In this document: in pieces, positions 9,856 to 21,791 of the stretch
How the letters are laid out: each line of letters starts with the position of its first letter
Position numbering within the stretch: the first letter of the stretch is position 1
Assembly (NCBI RefSeq): GCF_012489685.1
Contig: NC_080042.1
Coordinates: forward strand, 22,024,150-22,088,149
From: Lotus japonicus
Lineage: Eukaryota; Streptophyta; Magnoliopsida; Fabales; Fabaceae
Length of the DNA: 64,000 bases
Direction: 5' to 3'
Notes under the pieces: model-generated
What the model was told of the DNA's origin: nothing
What the model saw: the letters and a program-made list of their open reading frames with translations, nothing else
Database searches by the model: none
Made by a program: the position numbers and the translations under genes

Positions 9856-10550
9856 TTACTACCCTCCAAAAAGAAAGTTTCGACCTCGAAACTTACGGTT
9901 CAGTAGAAATTCCGGCTACTGTTCTTCGATCTGTTCCTTAAGCTCCCATGTAGCATCGCATATGTCCTTGTTCCAAATGATTGTCACCAACACAATCTCT
10001 ATTCCCCTCAACTGTTTTATCCTTGTGTCACCAATGCTAATTGGCGGCGTTTTCGAAAGACAGTTCATCTTTCAGCTCTATGTCGTCCGGCTCGACCACT
10101 CGTGTCGGTTCTATGTTGGAAATAATATTGGTTGGCATCCTGTGCAATCGCACAGCCTTATCCACTTGCTCATTTACTTTCGTTCGTCCGATATTCTGCT
10201 TAAAACTCGTACACCTCTGCCATTCCAGAGTGAATGTTCAACTTGTCCTTGTGATCTTCACTCATGTTTCAAAACTTAACTCGATCGCTCTATAACTCAT
10301 AGACGAACAATTCCCTTGGAATCTACTAGTCCATTAATCATTACCTCTAACTTCGTAACTATCCTTATTCGCACCCTGAAATCAATCTTCTACTTAGTCA
10401 TCATTCAAATTAAAACTCGACTTGAGTCTTAATACCTTGTGCATCGCTAGACCCAATCCTTTTTAACATCCATTCATCAGCAACTCATAAGCTAATCATC
10501 ATATCAATATCTTCCAATCCATCATTGTCATCTCCTTTTTTTCGAGACTT
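9856..10550 (-). mobile_element. Internal region of long-LTR element, first copy, cut by gap
   Basis: This stretch corresponds closely to 13659-14353, with only scattered base differences. It starts with the PPT-like GGAGGGTAG (minus strand) next to the LTR. It has no credible coding sequence; open frames of 84 and 105 codons lack any family signature. It ends at the N run. Confidence 0.8.
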
Positions 10551-10650
10551 NNNNNNNNNNNNNNNNNNNNNNNNNNNNNNNNNNNNNNNNNNNNNNNNNN
10601 NNNNNNNNNNNNNNNNNNNNNNNNNNNNNNNNNNNNNNNNNNNNNNNNNN
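10551..10650. other. Assembly gap (100 N)
   Basis: Exactly 100 N. Both flanks recur elsewhere in the window (left flank at 13425-14353, right flank at 17848 onward), so the surrounding duplication may be an assembly effect. Confidence 0.99.
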
Positions 10651-13600
10651 GGGGCATCTAGCTCCGTTGAAGTCCGATCTGATATCGTCCTTCGGAAAGC
10701 AGCACACTTTCCAAGAAATGTATGCATGAATGCAATATGGTTAGCCAAACAACGAATCGTCCTCACCAAGGCACGCGTGTCTAGCTAGAGTAACATTGTC
10801 TCTACAATACTCTAAGGTAAACAAAGAAGTGCTAATCGCATTTGGTAACTTTACTAGTCACTTGGGCTCACCGTCACGATGGCCAAACAAACTGCTCAAC
10901 GAGCAAAAGAATGCATCTGGCATTCAGTGACTTTTCAAGTTACTTTGACTCACCAGCTCGATGGTCAAATGGACTGTTCAACGAACAAGGAGAATGCTGC
11001 TCGCACTTAGTGACTTTTCAATTTACTCAGGCTCATCAGCTCGATGGCCGAAAGGCTGCTCAATGAGCAAAGATGGTGCACTCGCACTTGGGGACTTTCC
11101 AATCATCCCAGGCTCATCCTTTGGATGGCTAGATAAACCACTAAAGGAAAAAAGGTGCTATCGCACTCAAAGTTTTCCCAACACTTAGATTGTCGACCCT
11201 TCCCGTTTTCCCAAACCATTTTCACATCCTAAGTCTTTTCCAAGAGGTTATCATCATTATTTAAAAGTGTTCTATCTTTGATTAGTGTATTATGATTTCA
11301 TTTACAAATCAAGTTTCTGATTTCGTTTGTTTCAAACTCTATAAGTAAAAAGATCCAATAAACCCAAGTAATTCCCCGGGAAGGTCTCGATTCCTAAAAC
11401 AATAAAGGCTCGAACCTTGGTTCGACCTATCAAACATTCCCAAAACAAACCCGTCATTGCCATGACGAAGATAAGTGTAATCCACACTCCGAAAGTCGCA
11501 TTAAATGCACGAATACAGTCAGCAGAATTTAATCTTAAACACAAATACATCAAGCTCTATTGAGCGATGAAACATTAATGCAGTGCTGCAAAACATAACC
11601 TTGTCATGTCCACTAGAAAGCGATAAGACAGAAACCAGTAAACGGCCGAAGCCTCTCAGAAAACGGAGACACACGTCTCATATAAGTTCACTCGGCGAAG
11701 CCTCCAGAAAACATTTTTCAGAACAGTTCATGCAATATTTGTGCAGAATTTAACAAATAAGTCGAACAAGTCGACTCTAGGTCATTAACTAATAACGGTG
11801 AGTTGCCACTCACGATCACAATACATTCAAGTCGAATTTATCGACGCCTACACACAAAAATAGCTAGTAAGTAAGTTGCCCTAACCTCGAGTTGTTCCAG
11901 TCTCGCGGTGTAGGTCTCCCTCACAAGCTTGTTCAGTCAATCCCAAAGTTTCCACAATTGAACCTTTGAGCAAACAAGGCAATAATGAATCAATCACAAG
12001 TCGATACAGTCGAAACAATCCTAACTAATGTTCGACTAAGCTCAAGAAACTTCAGAGTACAACATTTAGGCACGAATGGAAGGGCTTCCCCGAATGGATG
12101 AGTTTTGACTCGATTCAGGTTTTGTACAAAAACACTTTATTCGCTAAAACGTGCATAACTTGAGCTACAGAACTCGGAATGACACGAAACCGGCGCCAAA
12201 ATTTCCACAATGGAAAGAGCTACGCAATGGCTCAGGTCATAGAGACTCAAAAATTATTTTTGGACACGGTACCCAAGCAAATAGGTTTCGGCCACTATAG
12301 AAAATAGGGTTTTCGAACTTTTTCTTCGATCTAAATCAATCCCTAGGTATTCTTAGGCGATATCTAGGCCAGGGAAACTCTCAGAAAAATTATCGGGTCG
12401 AAAATTGTCGCAGGGGTATTTTGGTCATTATTTTTAGCTCGGAAACTCAAAATCAGAATTTCAAAAAACAAATTTGATGAGCTCGATCCTAACGACATTT
12501 ATAACAACTAATCCTACTGAAGCTAAGCTCAGTCGAGAGTTTTTGATCCAAAAAGCGGAACCTCTGTCAGAAAATGGGTATTTTCAGAAAACTTGACCTC
12601 TGCGACGATTCGGCAGGATTCAGTCGAAAACAACTGGATATTCATGCTCTAGAGCACGTGGGCATTAAGTTTAGACACCAAAATCAGCTTATTTGGACAG
12701 TTTTACAAAAAGCTCCAAACTTTGAGCTCAGAAAAACATAGAAAAAGTCGACAGATCTGACGATCAGAAGTGAGGGATAGTAACTATACCTCGATGTCTT
12801 CGATTAGCAACGAACGGTGAAGCAATCGGGCAAGAAACGACGAAAATCAACTTCTTCCTTTTTCCTCCTTGCACCCCTCGGCCGTGTGTGTGTGTTTGTG
12901 AATTTTTTTGTTTTTTTTTTTCATTTTTCATACTATATATAGGAAATGGGAAATGCAGAAAAATGAGAATTTCGCGATTCCGATTTTTCCTACTGATTCC
13001 AACGTATTTTAGACACGATATTCTTCCCGCTGAATCTTCTAATTCTCCAAAGAAATATCAGTATGATTTTTTGGTTTTCGAGGCTTGTTTTTAATGTTTA
13101 CCGGCTTAAAAATGCACTTTATGCACTTTATGCTTTTGACCTCGGATGCAGAAACTTCCTTCTGAAGAAAGATTCGGAACGTCGATTAGAGTGGGCGTGC
13201 GCGGATGAAATCTTTATTTGAAGCTCCGAATAGAAAAAGTCTTCATCGTCCGTCGATTTTAGGGTTTTTGAACTATCAGGGATTCCGTTTCGGCAAACTT
13301 CCGAGAATTGGAATTTGACGTTCGTACATTCCAGGGTTTCGCATCGAAATACTTGTTTACTGACGAATAAGAGAAATTCTAACATTTCTCTGAAGATTTT
13401 TGGAATTAGTTTCCATCGCGTCCTAAAGTGTAAATTAGCTATTTACTAGTGTCTTTGACCTAAGATTAGGCGAATGTTAGTCGTGCTATACTTTTATCGG
13501 TTTTGATCCAATCCTTGAACTTTTCCTGAACCTTCTCCTTCATAAATTTATTTCATCCAATAAACTCTTGTTCAGGTTTCCCTTCACGATACATCGAACT

Positions 13601-13658
13601 TATTCGTTAATAAGGAATTTCACTAATTTATTCTAAGCTTAAAATCTTGGGTCTCACA
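10651..13658 (-). mobile_element. Long LTR, middle copy, truncated by gap
   Basis: It is nearly identical to 17848-20858 (3008 against 3011 bases, small indels and a few substitutions). On the minus strand it starts TGTGAGACCC at 13658. The last ~1 kb of the LTR, including the repeat module and the GGGGTGTTACA terminus, is lost at the gap. It has a TATATATAG box at 12933-12941. No genes are seen. Confidence 0.85.
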
Positions 13659-15326
13659 TTACTACCCTCCAAAAAGAAAGTTTCGACCTCGAAACTTACG
13701 GTTCAGTAGAAATTCCGGCTACTGTTCTTCGATCTGTTCCTTAAGCTCCCATGTAGCATCGCATATGTCCTTGTTCCAAATGATTGTCACCAACACAATC
13801 TCTATTCCCCTCAACTGTTTTATCCTTGTGTCACCAATGCTAATTGGCGGCGTTTTCGAAAGACAGTTCATCTTTCAGCTCTATGTCGTCCGGCTCGACC
13901 ACTCGTGTCGGTTCTATGTTGGAAATAATATTGGTTGGCATCCTGTGCAATCGCACAGCCTTATCCACTTGCTCATTTACTTTCGTTCGTCCGATATTCT
14001 GCTTAAAACTCGTACACCTCTGCCATTCCAGAGTGAATGTTCAACTTGTCCTTGTGATCTTCACTCATGTTTCAAAACTTAACTCGATCGCTCTATAACT
14101 CATAGACGAACAATTCCCTTGGAATCTACTAGTCCATTAATCATTACCTCTAACTTCGTAACTATCCTTATTCGCACCCTGAAATCAATCTTCTACTTAG
14201 TCATCATTCAAATTAAAACTCGACTTGAGTCTTAATACCTTGTGCATCGCTAGACCCAATCCTTTTTAACATCCATTCATCAGCAACTCATAAGCTAATC
14301 ATCATATCAATATCTTACAATCCATCATTGTCATCTCCTTTTTTTCGAGACTTCCCTTACTCGAACCATAAAACCAACCTTCACTTATTCACAACTTACT
14401 TTACAATTACCTAAAATCCTTAACACTTCCCCCAAATCCGAACTTATTCCCTAGAAGATCAAATCATAACTGTACCTCGGGAAACTTAACTAGTCATTTT
14501 ATCATCCGATCCCTCAACATTCTGAAGTTTAACTACAATCGTTAATGTTAACACCACTAAATCTCCTATTCGAACATGATTTTCACCTCCCAAGGTCAAT
14601 CTTAACCCTAAGATCCTCACTTAACTTAGTGAAATTCACTTGCTACCCTAGCATGCAACATCGAAATCCATAACAAAGCTCCATTCATTCTTAGACTCTA
14701 AGAAATTTGTCCACATACAACAACCTCAAGTATTCATCTTAATACTAACTCTTTATTTCTGTAACTAGATCGTCCTCCAATCAATCCGATACTTAGTCTC
14801 TCGTTTCAAGACCTGACAAACTTTGAGTCCTAAACACTTAAGGCAAGAATTATAGACTTAAACCTAAACTTTCACCAAGTTTGGACCTCAAATGTCCTTT
14901 AATTCTTCAATACTTCTTAAATGAATATCCTTTTCTTAAAACTATAACTCCTTCGCAAGCAAACAAATACTTCACGCGAACTTTACCTCCCAACTCAACT
15001 AATCCTCGATCCAATCAAATCAACCTTACCAATCCATCTATCAAAGTCCATTGCCAGTTCTGATTCCGAATATCACCCCCTCAATATTAAGTTGATCAGG
15101 CCTAATACATCGAAGGTGAAGATTTAGAAAAACCCACTGGAACAGTCGATGAGTTCCTAACATCCAGTAGTTTCAATTACCCTGATATTAAATCCTCAAT
15201 GATGCCGCTACGGAACTACACACTCTCGACATCATACGTATACTATCCATACGGAATCTCTCTGAGATTCATCCTTCAGCTTCTAGCTTCTTGTTAAACG
15301 CATCGGTGCTAGACTACTTTCTAGGC
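13659..15326 (-). mobile_element. Non-coding 3' internal part of the gag-only element
   Basis: I see no protease, RT, RNase H or integrase motif on either strand and no long ORF. A PPT-like GGAGGGTAG lies beside the LTR on the minus strand. This is where pol would sit in a complete Ty3 element, so the element appears non-autonomous. Confidence 0.7.
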
Positions 15327-16619
15327 TTAACGTGTTATTCTAAACCTCATGTAACTTCTATAGTTTAAACACGAGCAACGGTCAAATAAAGTACTATTAG
15401 GCGTAATAACTATAAGGTCAAAGCTTAAACAATATAAGTAAAATAGGTACGTTGCATGTGCTACGAGAGTATTGGAGCGTATTGTACTAGAATGAGAAAG
15501 GATGGTTAGAAGGTTACCATCGTTCTTACGCTCTCCTCTGATTAGCCCATTAGCACCTTCAATTCCTTCACAGTCCATGATATAAACTCTTCCTCCAGCA
15601 GCAGGGCGCTTTCCTTTCACAGCATTAATAGTTGGCTCCACCTTGTGTGCCCTACAATCGACGGCCACATGCCCTGGCTGGTTGCAATTGAAACATCGAG
15701 GCCCTTGGTTCAGACATGCATTAGCATAGTGTCCGTTCTTTCCACACCTGAAACATGTCACCTCTGGGTGTGCTGATTGGCTTCCTACCCCTGGAGTGGC
15801 AGTAGTCAAAGGCTTATAAGATCTTGGGGTAAAACTTCTTCCCTCTGGATGCTGATACGGCCTCCTCTGTTTGAATTTACCTCTTCCTTTATAGTTCTGA
15901 GGACCTGACCTTACTGGTCCTCCATTTCCAGCACGATTCAACCTCTTGTTCTTCATTAACTCCACTTCGGTGGCTTTCTCAACCAAGGACTGGAAGCGCA
16001 TGATTCCCAACGGTTTCACTGAGTCCTCAATGTCAGGCCTCAGCCCATTCACAAAGCGTTTGCACATGTAGAGTTCATCGACCCCATTGCGGAAGAATCG
16101 GAAGTGTTTGGCCAACGATTCCAGCTTAGCAGCATATTCCGGAATGGACATGCTACCCTGACGAAGAGTCAGAAACTGTGCCTCACGCTCGTCACGGGCA
16201 CTATCTGGAAAATACTTCTCCAGAAAAGCAGCACGAAATGAAGCCCAGTTCACTTCCACATTATTTGCTTCCATCATTCCTCTGGTACCCCTCCACCAGT
16301 ACTCAGCATCGCCCAGCAGCAGATAAGTTGCCAGGCCCACCTTGGCCCCCTCCGCCGTCTGCAGTACTTCGAAAATCTTCTCTATCTCTTGGATCCATAG
16401 ATCCGCATTGTCCGGGTCAGTCCCACCCGTGAACTTGGGTGGATCCTGCCTTCTAAAATCATTCAGTCCCCTGTTCTGGTCCAGGGCTGCTTCCCTCTGA
16501 AGCCGGTGTAGCTCACGTGCATCCTCAGCAGCACGCCTATGTGCATTGTCATTCGTTTGTACAGTCATTGCTTGGACCAAAGTGGCCACCATCTCAGCAA
16601 GTTGGTTCGCGTTCACCAT
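15327..16619 (-). CDS. gag: Gag polyprotein of gag-only Ty3-like element
   Basis: A 430-codon ORF begins about 200 bases inside the PBS. Residues ~50-220 form the retrotransposon gag domain (PPKFTGGTDPDNADLWIQEI, YWWRG, FLEKYFPDSARDEREAQF), followed by a basic linker and two CCHC zinc knuckles, CFRCGKNGHYANAC (~289-302) and CFNCNQPGHVAVDC (~309-322), for RNA binding and packaging. The protein runs to GNLLTIL (~residue 374), where family members continue into the protease DSG motif. Here it switches to an unrelated tail of about 56 residues, so pol appears to have been removed just before the protease catalytic site. It probably needs a helper element in trans. Confidence 0.88.
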   Translation of the reverse strand: MVNANQLAEMVATLVQAMTVQTNDNAHRRAAEDARELHRLQREAALDQNRGLNDFRRQDPPKFTGGTDPDNADLWIQEIEKIFEVLQTAEGAKVGLATYLLLGDAEYWWRGTRGMMEANNVEVNWASFRAAFLEKYFPDSARDEREAQFLTLRQGSMSIPEYAAKLESLAKHFRFFRNGVDELYMCKRFVNGLRPDIEDSVKPLGIMRFQSLVEKATEVELMKNKRLNRAGNGGPVRSGPQNYKGRGKFKQRRPYQHPEGRSFTPRSYKPLTTATPGVGSQSAHPEVTCFRCGKNGHYANACLNQGPRCFNCNQPGHVAVDCRAHKVEPTINAVKGKRPAAGGRVYIMDCEGIEGANGLIRGERKNDGNLLTILSHSSTIRSNTLVAHATYLFYLYCLSFDLIVITPNSTLFDRCSCLNYRSYMRFRITR

Positions 16620-16815
16620 GTTCTGTATTCATTTAGCAAACAGTCAGTACCAATCATAAGATAGTATTATGCATAGCTATACAATATGATTAGGTAGCAA
16701 CTTCAATCAATTAAAGCGAAGATCGCTTGGCAGACAATCAATTTTCACTCTTTGCAGAGTCACACAACCTAGCACAGAAGACCTATTCCCCAAAGACTCC
16801 CGAAAGACTCGACAA
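16620..16815 (-). other. 5' untranslated leader of the gag-only element
   Basis: This 200-base leader between PBS and gag ATG has no ORF. The packaging signal would be expected here, but none can be recognised by eye. Confidence 0.4.
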
Positions 16816-16827
16816 GCTCTGATACCA
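16816..16827 (-). other. Primer binding site, initiator Met tRNA
   Basis: The minus strand reads TGGTATCAGAGC, complementary to the 3' end of plant tRNA-iMet and the usual plant LTR-element PBS. It lies three bases inside the LTR edge at 16831 and fixes the element on the minus strand. Confidence 0.92.
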
Positions 16828-17751
16828 CAATGTAACACCCCGATTTCGGTGGCGTCACTTTAGTAACTCAAAATAAAATAAAGCGGAAAAATCAGGTATT
16901 TTTTTTTGTTTTGTTTAAATAAAAAGACTTGTCGAAATAAAGACTCAACCCAATCGCGATTAACAGCGATTAATATACAATACAAGCACAGCCCTCGCTG
17001 CAACTAAACATCGTCACGAGTGACCTCCAGTGACGGAAAGGTAGTGCCCGTGGGCAAATATGTACAAACTAAAACAAAGGTTAAGTATTCTGAGTACAGT
17101 CCTCCAACGAAAGTAAGTCGGCCCAAAACGGCCTCAAAAGACTTCCTACGTCCGACAAACTCCCTGTGATCCTCATGGAAGGGAATCACATGAAAAGCTA
17201 ATAGTCGGGGACCTGCCCTGCCCCAAAATAAGGAATGACAATCAGAGCTATGACTCTAACAACCATCTCAAAGACTCTAACCACCCATAACCCACACTAC
17301 TTTCATCGACCCTTCCTCGATCAGGCCTGAAGTCCGGGTCCTCGTCGAAAGCTTCAGTAATAGTCATTACGCTCCGGGTCTTTCCCGCACAACGAATCAT
17401 CATGAACCGGCTGACGGACGCCTGGCAGCAGGCCGACCGCCCAAACAAAAACATACACACAAAGCCAAGGCGCTAGGGTCAACTCACGGAATAAAATAGA
17501 TAATACAAACAACATGTGATAAAGGGGGTATATATATATGTTGTATATATACGTATAAGTCATGTATTGCCTACCCTAAGGTTGATACATAGCATGTTTA
17601 TCAACATAAAATCATCAAGATATATATAACGATGTTTATCAACAACAAATCACAATAACATTCACAAGTATGGTTAGGTGCATGGCGTGCCAGTGCAATG
17701 TCATGCTCAAAAGATGATCCGGATAAAATGTCACCATCTCGATGGATGGGA

Positions 17752-17870
17752 CAAGCCAAGCACCTCGCTTCGCTAAAGCACCTCGCTTTTATGAAGCAGC
17801 ACGCTCCTGTGAAGCAGCACGCTCTTGTGAAGCAGCTAGCTCCATTTGGGGCATCTAGCTCCGTTGAAGT
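17752..17870 (-). repeat. ~21-bp tandem repeats in long LTR
   Basis: About five imperfect units of the type GAAGCAGCACGCTCCTGT occur in a row. The same kind of repeat lies at the same LTR position in the solo LTR at 59420-59545, while the LTR at 61898 has an unrelated hairpin array there. Confidence 0.75.
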
Positions 17871-18059
17871 CCGATCTGATATCGTCCTTCGGAAAGCAGC
17901 ACACTTTCCAAGAAATGTATGCATGAATGCAATATGGTTAGCCAAACAACGAATCGTCCTCACCAAGGCACGCGTGTCTAGCTAGAGTACATTGTCTCTA
18001 CAATACTCTAAGGTAAACAAAGAAGTGCTAATCGCATTTGGTAACTTTACTAGTCACTT

Positions 18060-18370
18060 GGGCTCACCGTCACGATGGCCAAACAAACTGCTCAACGAGC
18101 AAAAGAATGCATCTGGCATTCAGTGACTTTTCAAGTTACTTTGACTCACCAGCTCGATGGTCAAATGGACTGTTCAACGAACAAGGAGAATGCTGCTCGC
18201 ACTTAGTGACTTTTCAATTTACTCAGGCTCATCAGCTCGATGGCCGAAAGGCTGCTCAATGAGCAAAGATGGTGCACTCGCACTTGGGGACTTTCCAATC
18301 ATCCCAGGCTCATCCTTTGGATGGCTAGATAAACCACTAAAGGAACAAAAGGTGCTATCGCACTCAAAGT
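18060..18370 (-). repeat. 82-bp tandem repeat with small covarying hairpins
   Basis: Three clear units and a degraded fourth occur with a period of 82. Each unit holds an 11-base palindromic motif at 18090-18100, 18172-18182 and 18254-18264: GCTCAACGAGC, GTTCAACGAAC, GCTCAATGAGC. The first two differ at both members of one stem pair. The copy in the middle LTR is at about 10860-11170. Confidence 0.8.
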
Positions 18371-20132
18371 TTTCCACACACTTAGATTGTCGACCCTTCC
18401 CGTTTTCCAAACCATTTTCACATCCTAAGTCTTTTCCAAGAGGTTATCATCATTATTTAAAAGTGTTCTATCTTTGATTAGTGTATTATGAATTTCATTT
18501 ACAAATCAAGTTCTGATTTCGTTTGTTTCAAAACTCTATAAGTAAAAAGATCCCAATAAACCCAAGTAATTCCCCGGGAAGGTCTCGATTCCTAAAACAA
18601 TAAAGGCTCGAACCTTGGTTCGACCTATCAAACATTCCCAAAACAAACCCGTCATTGCCATGACGAAGATAAGTGTAATCCACACTCCGAAAGTCGCATT
18701 AAATGCACGAATACAGTCAGCAGAATTTAATCTTAAACACAAATACATCAAGCTCTATTGAGCGATGAAACATTAATGCAGTGCTGCAAAACATAACCTT
18801 GTCATGTCCACTAGAAAGCGATAAGACAGAAACCAGTAAACGGCCGAAGCCTCTCAGAAAACGGAGACACACGTCTCATATAAGTTCACTCGGCCGAAGC
18901 CTCCAGAAAACATTTTTCAGAACAGTTCATGCAATATTTGTGCAGAATTTAACAAATAAGTCGAACAAGTCGACTCTAGGTCATTAACTAATAACGGTGA
19001 GTTGCCACTCACGATCACAATACATTCAAGTCGAATTTATCGACGCCTACACACAAAAATAGCTAGTAAGTAAGTTGCCCTAACCTCGAGTTGTTCCAGT
19101 CTCGCGGTGTAGGTCTCCCTCACAAGCTTGTTCAGTCAATCCCAAAGTTTCCACAATTGAACCTTTGAGCAAACAAGGCAATAATGAATCAATCACAAGT
19201 CGATACAGTCGAAACAATCCTAACTAATGTTCGACTAAGCTCAAGAAACTTCAGAGTACAACATTTAGGCACGAATGGAAGGGCTTCCCCCGAATGGATG
19301 AGTTTTGACTCGATTCAGGTTTTGTACAAAAACACTTTATTCGCTAAAACGTGCATAACTTGAGCTACAGAACTCGGAATGACACGAAACCGGCGCCAAA
19401 ATTTCCACAATGGAAAGAGCTACGCAATGGCTTAGGTCATAGAGACTCAAAAATTATTTTTGGACACGGTACCCAAGCAAATAGGTTTCGGCCACTATAG
19501 AAAATAGGGTTTTCGAACTTTTTCTTCGATCTAAATCAATCCCTAGGTATTCTTAGGCGATATCTAGGCCAGGGAAACTCTCAGAAAAATTATCGGGTCG
19601 AAAATTGTCGCAGGGGTATTTTGGTCATTATTTTTAGCTCGGAAACTCAAAATCAGAATTTCGAAAAACAAATTTGATGAGCTCGATCCTAACGACATTT
19701 ATAACAACTAATCCTACTGAAGCTAAGCTCAGTCGAGAGTTTTTGATCCAAAAAGCGGAACCTCTGTCAGAAAATGGGTATTTTCAGAAAACTTGACCTC
19801 TGCGACGATTCGGCAGGATTCAGTCGAAAACAACTGGATATTCATGCTCTAGAGCACGTGGGCATTAAGTTTAGACACCAAAATCAGCTTATTTGGACAG
19901 TTTTACAAAAAGCTCCAAACTTTGAGCTCAGAAAAACATAGAAAAAGTCGACAGATCTGACGATCAGAAGTGAGGGATAGTAACTATACCTCGATGTCTT
20001 CGATTAGCAACGAACGGTGAAGCAATCGGGCAAGAAACGACGAAAATCAACTTCTTCCTTTTTCCTCCTTGCACCCCTCGGCCGTGTGTGTGTGTTTGTG
20101 AATTTTTTTGTTTTTTTTTTTCATTTTTCATA

Positions 20133-20141
20133 CTATATATA
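20133..20141 (-). promoter_or_regulatory. TATA box of the long LTR
   Basis: The minus strand reads TATATATAG, about 720 bases inside the U3 end. The same box is at 12933-12941 and, in a diverged LTR, at 33326-33334 on the plus strand. Confidence 0.55.
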
Positions 20142-20858
20142 GGAAATGGGAAATGCAGAAAAATGAGAATTTCGCGATTCCGATTTTTCCTACTGATTCC
20201 AACGTATTTTAGACACGATATTCTTCCCGCTGAATCTTCTAATTCTCCAAAGAAATATCAGTATGATTTTTTGGTTTTCGAGGCTTGTTTTTAATGTTTA
20301 CCGGCTTAAAAATGCACTTTATGCACTTTATGCTTTTGACCTCGGATGCAGAAACTTCCTTCTGAAGAAAGATTCGGAACGTCGATTAGAGTGGGCATGC
20401 GCGGATGAAATCTTTATTTGAAGCTCCGAATAGAAAAAGTCTTCATCGTCCGTCGATTTTAGGGTTTTTGAACTATCAGGGATTCCGTTTCGGCAAACTT
20501 CCGAGAATTGGAATTTGACGTTCGTACATTCCAGGGTTTCGCATCGAAATACTTGTTTACTGACGAATAAGAGAAATTCTAACATTTCTCTGAAGATTTT
20601 TGGAATTAGTTTCCATCGCGTCCTAAAGTGTAAATTAGCTATTTACTAGTGTCTTTGACCTAAGATTAGGCGAATGTTAGTCGTGCTATACTTTTATCGG
20701 TTTTGATACAATCCTTGAACTTTTCCTGAACCTTCTCCTTCATAAATTTATTTCATCCAATAAACTCTTGTTCAGGTTTCCCTTCACGATACATCGAACT
20801 TATTCGTTAATAAGGAATTTCACTAATTTATTCTAAGCTTAAAATCTTGGGTCTCACA

Positions 20859-21791
20859 ACTTAGCTCACACTAAGATTCACTCTCTTAGTCTTCTCTAGG
20901 ATCCGATCAACCTTGATCTCCTAAAGGAACTAAACAAACTGTTTATCAAAGAATTGTTTACAAGAGATTTGCTTCTAAAAAGCTAATTGTAAACTCAATG
21001 AATTTCAGATGAAAGAAAGCTTAGAATAATTTGAATATGTCTTGCGCGTGTGTATTTCTTTTTCTAGCCGCTTCTTTCATTCTTCAGCCTCTATATATAC
21101 TCCAAGGATTAGGGTTGAGCGTTGCATGGGAAATGCTACCGTTGGAGGGCAGTTCTGGAAAATCCAGCTTCTGCTGTGGCTGAGAACGTTAGGTAAGTCG
21201 TCAGGAAGGTACACTTGCTTTTGTACTTGGATAGCGACTTGACCTTTTAACCTAGGAGACTTCTGATCAGGGGAATACTTCATATTGGAACTTGTGAAGC
21301 CGGTTGATCAGAGTCAGAGGGAAAGCACAGATCCTCTGACCATTGTATCTTTTGATTCTGAACTCAGAGGGAAGAACATGGCCTTCAGAGTTTCTTGCTT
21401 CTGGACTTCAGAGTTTCCACTATTCAGCTTCTGGATCTTTCAGAGTCTTCTACACCATCAGAACATCTGAACCTTCAGTGTTTCTTGGTTATCAGGACTT
21501 CTGGATCTTCAGAGCTTCTAGCGACTGAGTCCACATCAGAGTTTGTATAGCTTCAGAACTTCTGAAGCTTTTCCACTGTTCATACTGAACATGGTGAATG
21601 CGAAAGCGTTGCTTGGGTTACCCTTTATACACAGTGCTTCTGATTTGTGTGAGATTGAGTTGAGGTCAGAGCCTGTAAATAGCACACTCAGGAAAAACAC
21701 GTTAGAGTACCACAATTGTTCATATCAAAAGGTTAACTTGTAATCATCAAAACATAGAGTTGTACTTACTAGATCAAAACTTGATCTTACA
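20859..21791 (-). mobile_element. copia A 5' LTR, left end truncated by long-LTR element
   Basis: It matches 23-955 with two substitutions and no indel in 933 bases. The minus-strand LTR start TGTAAG at 21791 abuts the Helitron helicase coding sequence. The missing innermost ~22+ bases, the PBS and the start of gag were lost together with the left end of the long-LTR element, which can be explained by one deletion. The flank GCATA at 21792-21796 is one half of the expected target duplication; its partner is outside the window. Confidence 0.88.

Larger units (their letters stand above)
16831..20858 (-). mobile_element. Long LTR (4028 bp) of gag-only element, 5' LTR
   Basis: It is bounded on the minus strand by TGTGAGACCC at 20858 and GGGGTGTTACA at 16831 and flanked by a PBS. 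At 4 kb it exceeds the 3.2-kb internal region. It holds a TATATATAG box at 20133-20141, an 82-bp tandem repeat at about 18060-18370, and a 21-bp-type repeat module at about 17752-17850. The segment around 17250-17480 matches the U5 portion that carries a conserved ORF in two other LTRs, but here the frame is not preserved. Right flank ACTTA (20859-20863) is the probable half of a target-site duplication in the copia LTR. Confidence 0.9.

Noticed and set aside
16178..16432. 84-codon plus-strand ORF opposite gag
   Set aside because: It is a shadow frame of the gag coding sequence with no conserved features.
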